This document shows positions 7,376 through 10,981 of a DNA stretch of 10,981 nt, piece after piece. Made by a program: the position numbers and the translations under genes. The notes beneath the pieces are model-generated. The model saw nothing but the letters and a program-made list of their open reading frames with translations. It ran no database searches and was not told where the DNA came from. Within the stretch, counting starts at the first letter, position 1; each line of letters starts with the position of its first letter. This stretch comes from an uncultured Treponema sp. (GTDB lineage Bacteria > Spirochaetota > Spirochaetia > Treponematales > Treponemataceae): assembly GCA_905373565.1 (NCBI GenBank), contig CAJPTT010000039.1:1-10981 (forward strand), given 5' to 3'.

Positions 7376-8614
7376 ATGGATGTAAGCATAAAAAATACAG
7401 TTAGACGATTGGATTATCTGCAAGAAGTCTCGCCTTTTATCGGTAAGCCTTTTATAAAGGTCTTATCGGGGGTGCGCCGCTGCGGAAAGTCCAGCATTTT
7501 ATCTTTATTGCGCGATGAGCTTATTGCTCAAGGCGCCGAAGCGGCGCATATTATTTTTATCAATTTTGAAAGCTTTGCTTTTTCTACGCTTAAAACTGCT
7601 GAGGATTTGTACCGGTATATTGTTGAACGGGTTCAGCCGAAACAGCGTGTTTATTTGTTGTTTGATGAGATTCAAGAAGTAGAGGGCTGGGAAAAGTGTA
7701 TCAATTCCTGTCTTGTGGACTTTGATGCGGATATTTATATTACCGGTTCCAATGCACGGCTTTTATCCTCGGAATTGGCGACCTATCTTGCCGGTCGGTA
7801 TATTGAAATTCCGATATATACGTTGTCATTTGCGGAATATTTGCAGTTTCAAAAATGTTACTTTCCGCAACGGAACATAACGCAACAGGACGCTTTTCCC
7901 GCCTATTTGCGGAAAGGCGGTTTTCCTGTTATCCATACGGCGGATTACGGAGAGCAGGAAGCCTATAAAATTGTGTCCGACATTTACGCTTCGGTGCTGC
8001 TGCGCGATACTATTCAACGGTTTAATATCCGCGATATTGAGCTTCTGGAGCGGGTGGTAAAGTATACTTTTGACAATATCGGTAATAGCTTTTCCGGTAA
8101 AAATGTTGCCGACTATTTTAAAAATCAGAAGCGTAAACTTGATGTAAATACGATATATAATTACTTGAATGCGCTTGAAGCGGCATTTGTTTTGTATCGG
8201 ACTTCTCGTTATGACATAAAAGGAAAAGAGCTGCTCAAAACACAGGAGAAATTTTATTTAAGCGATGTGTCACTCTTGTATGCTATTTTAGGATACACCG
8301 ATCAAAAAATTTCCGGCATATTGGAAAATATCGTTTTTTTGGAATTAAAGCGTAGGCGGTATAACGTGTACATCGGTAAGCTCGGTGCGAAAGAGATCGA
8401 CTTTATTGCAGAAAAACACGGCGCTAAGCTCTATATTCAAGTTGCCTATAAACTGGAAAGTCAAGAAACCGTCAGCCGTGAGTTTTCTCCTCTTTTGGAA
8501 ATCCGCGATCAATATCCTAAATTTGTCGTAACGATGGATGAGTTTTGGCAGGAGAATGTAGAGGGGGTGCGGCATTTTTACATTGCCGATTTTTTGTTGA
8601 GTAAGGAATATTAA
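7376..8614 (+). CDS. AAA_14 family ATPase with C-terminal DUF4143 domain
   Basis: The likely start is ATG 7376 (GGGA six bases upstream), giving 412 residues. The frame extends upstream to a GTG at 7316, but those 20 residues look unlike this family. The AAA core shows Walker A GVRRCGKSS (32-40), Walker B VYLLFDEIQEV (92-102, D97/E98), a sensor-like ITGSNARLL (122-130) and an arginine in LAGRYIE (R141). After GGFPVI (181-186), a middle helical/winged part (about 220-275) leads to the DUF4143 domain. Its end has a PD-(D/E)XK-like layout: E340-I-D342 and then IQVAY (354-358), where a nuclease would have ExK, so it is probably not catalytic. Proteins of this type are common in bacterial and archaeal accessory regions; their function is unknown. 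It is the first gene of the cassette and is separated by 12 bp from the second. Confidence 0.9.
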   Translation: MDVSIKNTVRRLDYLQEVSPFIGKPFIKVLSGVRRCGKSSILSLLRDELIAQGAEAAHIIFINFESFAFSTLKTAEDLYRYIVERVQPKQRVYLLFDEIQEVEGWEKCINSCLVDFDADIYITGSNARLLSSELATYLAGRYIEIPIYTLSFAEYLQFQKCYFPQRNITQQDAFPAYLRKGGFPVIHTADYGEQEAYKIVSDIYASVLLRDTIQRFNIRDIELLERVVKYTFDNIGNSFSGKNVADYFKNQKRKLDVNTIYNYLNALEAAFVLYRTSRYDIKGKELLKTQEKFYLSDVSLLYAILGYTDQKISGILENIVFLELKRRRYNVYIGKLGAKEIDFIAEKHGAKLYIQVAYKLESQETVSREFSPLLEIRDQYPKFVVTMDEFWQENVEGVRHFYIADFLLSKEY

Positions 8615-8618
8615 GAGG
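8613..8618 (+). promoter_or_regulatory. Ribosome binding site deciding the start of the second ATPase gene
   Basis: AAGAGG overlaps the last bases of the first ATPase's TAA stop and lies eight bases before ATG 8627. The adjacent in-frame GTG at 8624 is only five bases away, so the ATG is preferred. The overlap with the upstream stop suggests translational coupling. Confidence 0.6.
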
Positions 8619-8626
8619 TTCTTGTG

Positions 8627-10156
8627 ATGAAAAAACTCCCGGTGGGTATACATACCTTCTCTCAGATTAGAAATGAAGATTATCTTTATATCGATAAAAC
8701 ACAAGAGGCTTATGAATTAATCAATAACTATAAATATGCATTTTTATCCCGGCCCCGCCGCTTCGGTAAAAGCCTTTTTTTAACCACATTAAAGGAAATT
8801 TTTGAGGGAAATAAGGACTTATTTAAAGGGCTGTATATTTACGATAAATATGATTTTGAAAGATATCCCGTTATTAGAATCACTTGGCAAGGGGTTTTAA
8901 GCTCTGAGCAAAATATTTTAGCTTTACTTCGAGAGATTTTAACGGATAACGAAAGATACCTCGGTGTTGATGTTAGAAATGATCTTAGTCCGTCTTTGCG
9001 TTTTTCCCGTCTTATAAAACAGACGTATGAAAAATACAACAAGCCGGTGGTTATTCTCATTGATGAATATGACAAGCCAATCCTTGATAATATTACCGAT
9101 GCACCGATGCGCAGCTATGCACGGGATGTGCTGAAAGGTTTGTATGAGCACATTAAATATAATGATGAGTATATCAAATTTGTGTTTTTAACCGGAGTAA
9201 CAAAGTTTGCAAAGGTCAGTGTTTTTTCAGGATTAAACAACTTATCGGATATTTCTTTAGCGCCGCAGTACGGAAATATCTGCGGGTATACGCAGGCTGA
9301 TATTGACACTCATTTTCAGCCTTACTTGGAGGGTATTGATTTAGGCGATATTAAACGCTGGTATGACGGCTATAATTTTTTAAAGGATAATGTCTATAAT
9401 CCTTTTGATATACTAAAGTTTTGTACTGAAGGTAAGCTATTTAGGAATTATTGGTTTGAATCCGGAACGCCGACTTTTTTGATACGCCTGATGCAAGAAA
9501 AGAATTTCTTCCCGCCTGATTTACAGAATATAAAGGTTGGAGAGGAAATCCTGCAATCTTTTGACATTGATAATATTGAGTTGCCGGTGTTGCTGTATCA
9601 AGCAGGGTATCTTACAATAAAACAGGCTGTTATGCTGAGAGGCGGACTGTATTATCAGTTGAGAGTTCCGAATTTTGAAGTGCAAAAATCTTTAAATGAA
9701 GAGCTACTCAACAGGGTGTCTCCTTCTGTTATTGAAAAAGTAAAAATGCAGGATAATTTGTATTCTGCATTGGAACAGGCGGATTTGGAAACATTTAAAA
9801 ACCATCTTATACGTGTTTTTGCGCATATTCCGTATCATAATTATTCAAATAACTATATTGCGCAGTATGAAGGCTTTTATGCGAGTGTCATCTACACCTA
9901 TCTATATAGTTTGAATATGCCCTTTGTTGCCGAAGATTGTACCAATCAAGGGCGTATCGATATGAGTATTACGGTCGAAAATAATGTGTATATTATTGAG
10001 TTTAAGATGGGAACAGGCGATGGTATAGCCCAAATAATGGAAAAAAAATACTACGAAAAATATCAAAACCAAGGTAAAAAGATTTATTTGCTCGGTATTA
10101 ATTTTGATCAAGAAAAAAGAAATATAAGCGGATTTAAGTATGTTGTGTTGGAATAG
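8627..10156 (+). CDS. AAA-ATPase-like protein with C-terminal PD-(D/E)XK nuclease domain
   Basis: This 509-residue protein has the two-part layout of the AAA-ATPase-like (PF09820-type) plus PDDEXK_9 (DUF1703-type) family. The N-terminus IHTFSQIRNEDYLYIDKT (8-25) and Walker A RPRRFGKSL (42-50) are typical. Walker B is VVILIDEYDKP (141-151, D146/E147) and a sensor-like FLTGVTKFAKVSVFSGLNN follows at 187-205. The C-terminal nuclease fold keeps its key residues: E415 in YEGFYAS, D445 in GRIDM, and E458-K460 in IIEFK, then QIMEKKYYEKY (469-479). Unlike the DUF4143 protein upstream, it looks catalytically complete. The family occurs in many copies in Bacteroidetes, spirochaetes and fusobacteria and has no established function; roles in defence or as selfish elements have been suggested by its distribution. 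I infer nucleic-acid cleavage only from the motif set. Confidence 0.92.
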   Translation: MKKLPVGIHTFSQIRNEDYLYIDKTQEAYELINNYKYAFLSRPRRFGKSLFLTTLKEIFEGNKDLFKGLYIYDKYDFERYPVIRITWQGVLSSEQNILALLREILTDNERYLGVDVRNDLSPSLRFSRLIKQTYEKYNKPVVILIDEYDKPILDNITDAPMRSYARDVLKGLYEHIKYNDEYIKFVFLTGVTKFAKVSVFSGLNNLSDISLAPQYGNICGYTQADIDTHFQPYLEGIDLGDIKRWYDGYNFLKDNVYNPFDILKFCTEGKLFRNYWFESGTPTFLIRLMQEKNFFPPDLQNIKVGEEILQSFDIDNIELPVLLYQAGYLTIKQAVMLRGGLYYQLRVPNFEVQKSLNEELLNRVSPSVIEKVKMQDNLYSALEQADLETFKNHLIRVFAHIPYHNYSNNYIAQYEGFYASVIYTYLYSLNMPFVAEDCTNQGRIDMSITVENNVYIIEFKMGTGDGIAQIMEKKYYEKYQNQGKKIYLLGINFDQEKRNISGFKYVVLE

Positions 10157-10159
10157 AAA

Positions 10160-10181
10160 AAAAGGTATGTAAAAGGTATAT
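10160..10181 (+). repeat. Two tandem 11 bp units carrying duplicated RBS
   Basis: AAAAGGTATGT is followed at once by AAAAGGTATAT. Each unit carries an AAGG core. The second unit's core (10173-10176) lies eight bases before the ATG of the third cassette gene and is the likely RBS; the first would precede only ATG-TAA at 10167-10172. A small duplication of a ribosome binding site is the simplest reading. Confidence 0.45.
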
Positions 10182-10184
10182 AAT

Positions 10185-10981
10185 ATGAAGAAAAAAACTG
10201 TTGATAAGTCCAGAAATAAAATTAAGGTTTTGGATTGGAAAAAATACAAACCGGAAGGCTGCGGTTCTATCTCCGATTCTTTTTATATAAAGCTTTCCTC
10301 TAAAATTTATAAAGCGTTGTTGCCTTTTTCTTTCGATGACGACGATTGGAACAAGGAGTGTATTAAGGAACTTTCCATAGTTGCATCTTCATACTTGGAA
10401 GATATTGTGTCAGACCTTGGGATTTTTAAGTCATTTCGTGATAAGCATAAAGAATTATATGCTTCTATGCTGCCGTTTTTTGCTTCCGAAGACGATTATG
10501 CTGAGGATACAATAAATTATAGCGATGTACTGTTTTTAGTGTGGTATATTGCTTCGCTGCATATTTTTGGGGAAGCTCTTTTGTTCCCTTCCGGCGGTAG
10601 AATTACGGTTCTAGCCGATATTATTTATGATATTTTAGAAGAAGCGTATAGCGGCGCTCCTATAAATACGGCATACACAGAAGTCTTTGATTCTCTTGAA
10701 AATGATGATCCTGCTGTTTTAAGAGCTGTATGCTTTAAGATTGCAAAGTCTAATTATCTTTATGGTCCTGATATAATTTCAAGATTTCAAAACTATCTTG
10801 ATGAAAATAGAGACTATATTGAGGATAATATAGAATATGCTTCTCAGTATGCGTATCTGTTTGAGGTCTTGTTTTCTTTTAAGGTTCGGTCTCATTTACT
10901 GAGTATGGATATTTTTGAAATCGCAGGGCGCCTTGCTATGCATCATCGGAAAAATGATATGGGAATATTTTCTATCGACCC
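10185..10981 (+). CDS. DUF3843-like protein of unknown function (3' partial)
   Basis: The frame runs from ATG 10185 to the window edge without a stop; 265 codons are visible. After a basic start (MKKKTVDKSRNK), residues 14-40 (VLDWKKYKPEG...DSFYIKLSSKIYKALLPF) give a D-W-x(3)-KP opening followed by a helix. The rest is mainly helical and acidic, with KELSIVASSYLEDIVSDLGIF (61-81), YSDVLFLVWYI (112-122) and DIIYDILEEAYSGAP (144-158). From memory this pattern resembles DUF3843, a family seen mainly in Bacteroidetes; I cannot confirm it here. There is no signal peptide, membrane segment or recognisable catalytic motif in the visible part. The gene is 28 bp behind the nuclease-ATPase in the same direction, so it is likely the third gene of that operon and a possible partner. 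Its role is unknown. Confidence 0.75.
   Translation, partial: MKKKTVDKSRNKIKVLDWKKYKPEGCGSISDSFYIKLSSKIYKALLPFSFDDDDWNKECIKELSIVASSYLEDIVSDLGIFKSFRDKHKELYASMLPFFASEDDYAEDTINYSDVLFLVWYIASLHIFGEALLFPSGGRITVLADIIYDILEEAYSGAPINTAYTEVFDSLENDDPAVLRAVCFKIAKSNYLYGPDIISRFQNYLDENRDYIEDNIEYASQYAYLFEVLFSFKVRSHLLSMDIFEIAGRLAMHHRKNDMGIFSID

Noticed and set aside
10179..10184. TATAAT directly before the DUF3843-like ATG
   Set aside because: It touches the start codon and overlaps the RBS spacer, so a transcript starting from it would lack the RBS.
9902..10249. 115-codon frame on the - strand
   Set aside because: Antisense to the nuclease domain and to the start of the next gene, with low-complexity Phe-rich content typical of an AT-rich shadow frame.

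Overview
The window is AT-rich and protein-dense. It suggests a host-associated Treponema-like spirochaete. This rests on family content only: a CDP-glycerol-transferase-like protein with a membrane N-terminus, a WbaP-type sugar transferase, and two kinds of accessory AAA ATPase that I recall being abundant in oral and gut treponemes and Bacteroidetes. No rRNA, tRNA or housekeeping gene is present, so the genus is an inference.

Region 1 (about 1-4316, + strand) holds three surface-polymer genes in the same direction. They are a polytopic membrane protein with an alkaline-phosphatase/sulfatase-superfamily head (5' end outside the window), a CDP-glycerol glycerophosphotransferase-family protein, and a GT2 glycosyltransferase. 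Region 2 (4331-6934, - strand) converges on them with a 14 bp gap. It encodes a GT4 glycosyltransferase followed by a full-length WbaP-type polyprenyl-phosphate hexose-1-phosphate transferase, with a plausible promoter just upstream. The five genes together look like part of a locus that starts a glycan on a lipid carrier (WbaP), extends it (GT4, GT2) and adds phospho-alditol or phospho-substituents (TagF-like and LtaS/EptA-like proteins).

Region 3 (6935-7375) is a divergent intergenic stretch of about 440 bp. It has promoter-like sequences and an 18 bp AT-rich palindrome but no gene I can support.

Region 4 (7376 to the end, + strand) is a tight accessory operon. It encodes an AAA_14/DUF4143 ATPase, an AAA-ATPase-like protein with an apparently intact C-terminal PD-(D/E)XK nuclease domain, and a 3'-truncated gene resembling DUF3843. 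The first two genes are 12 bp apart. This cassette has no housekeeping role I recognise and is the best candidate here for an undescribed, possibly defence-related or selfish, system; that role is inference.
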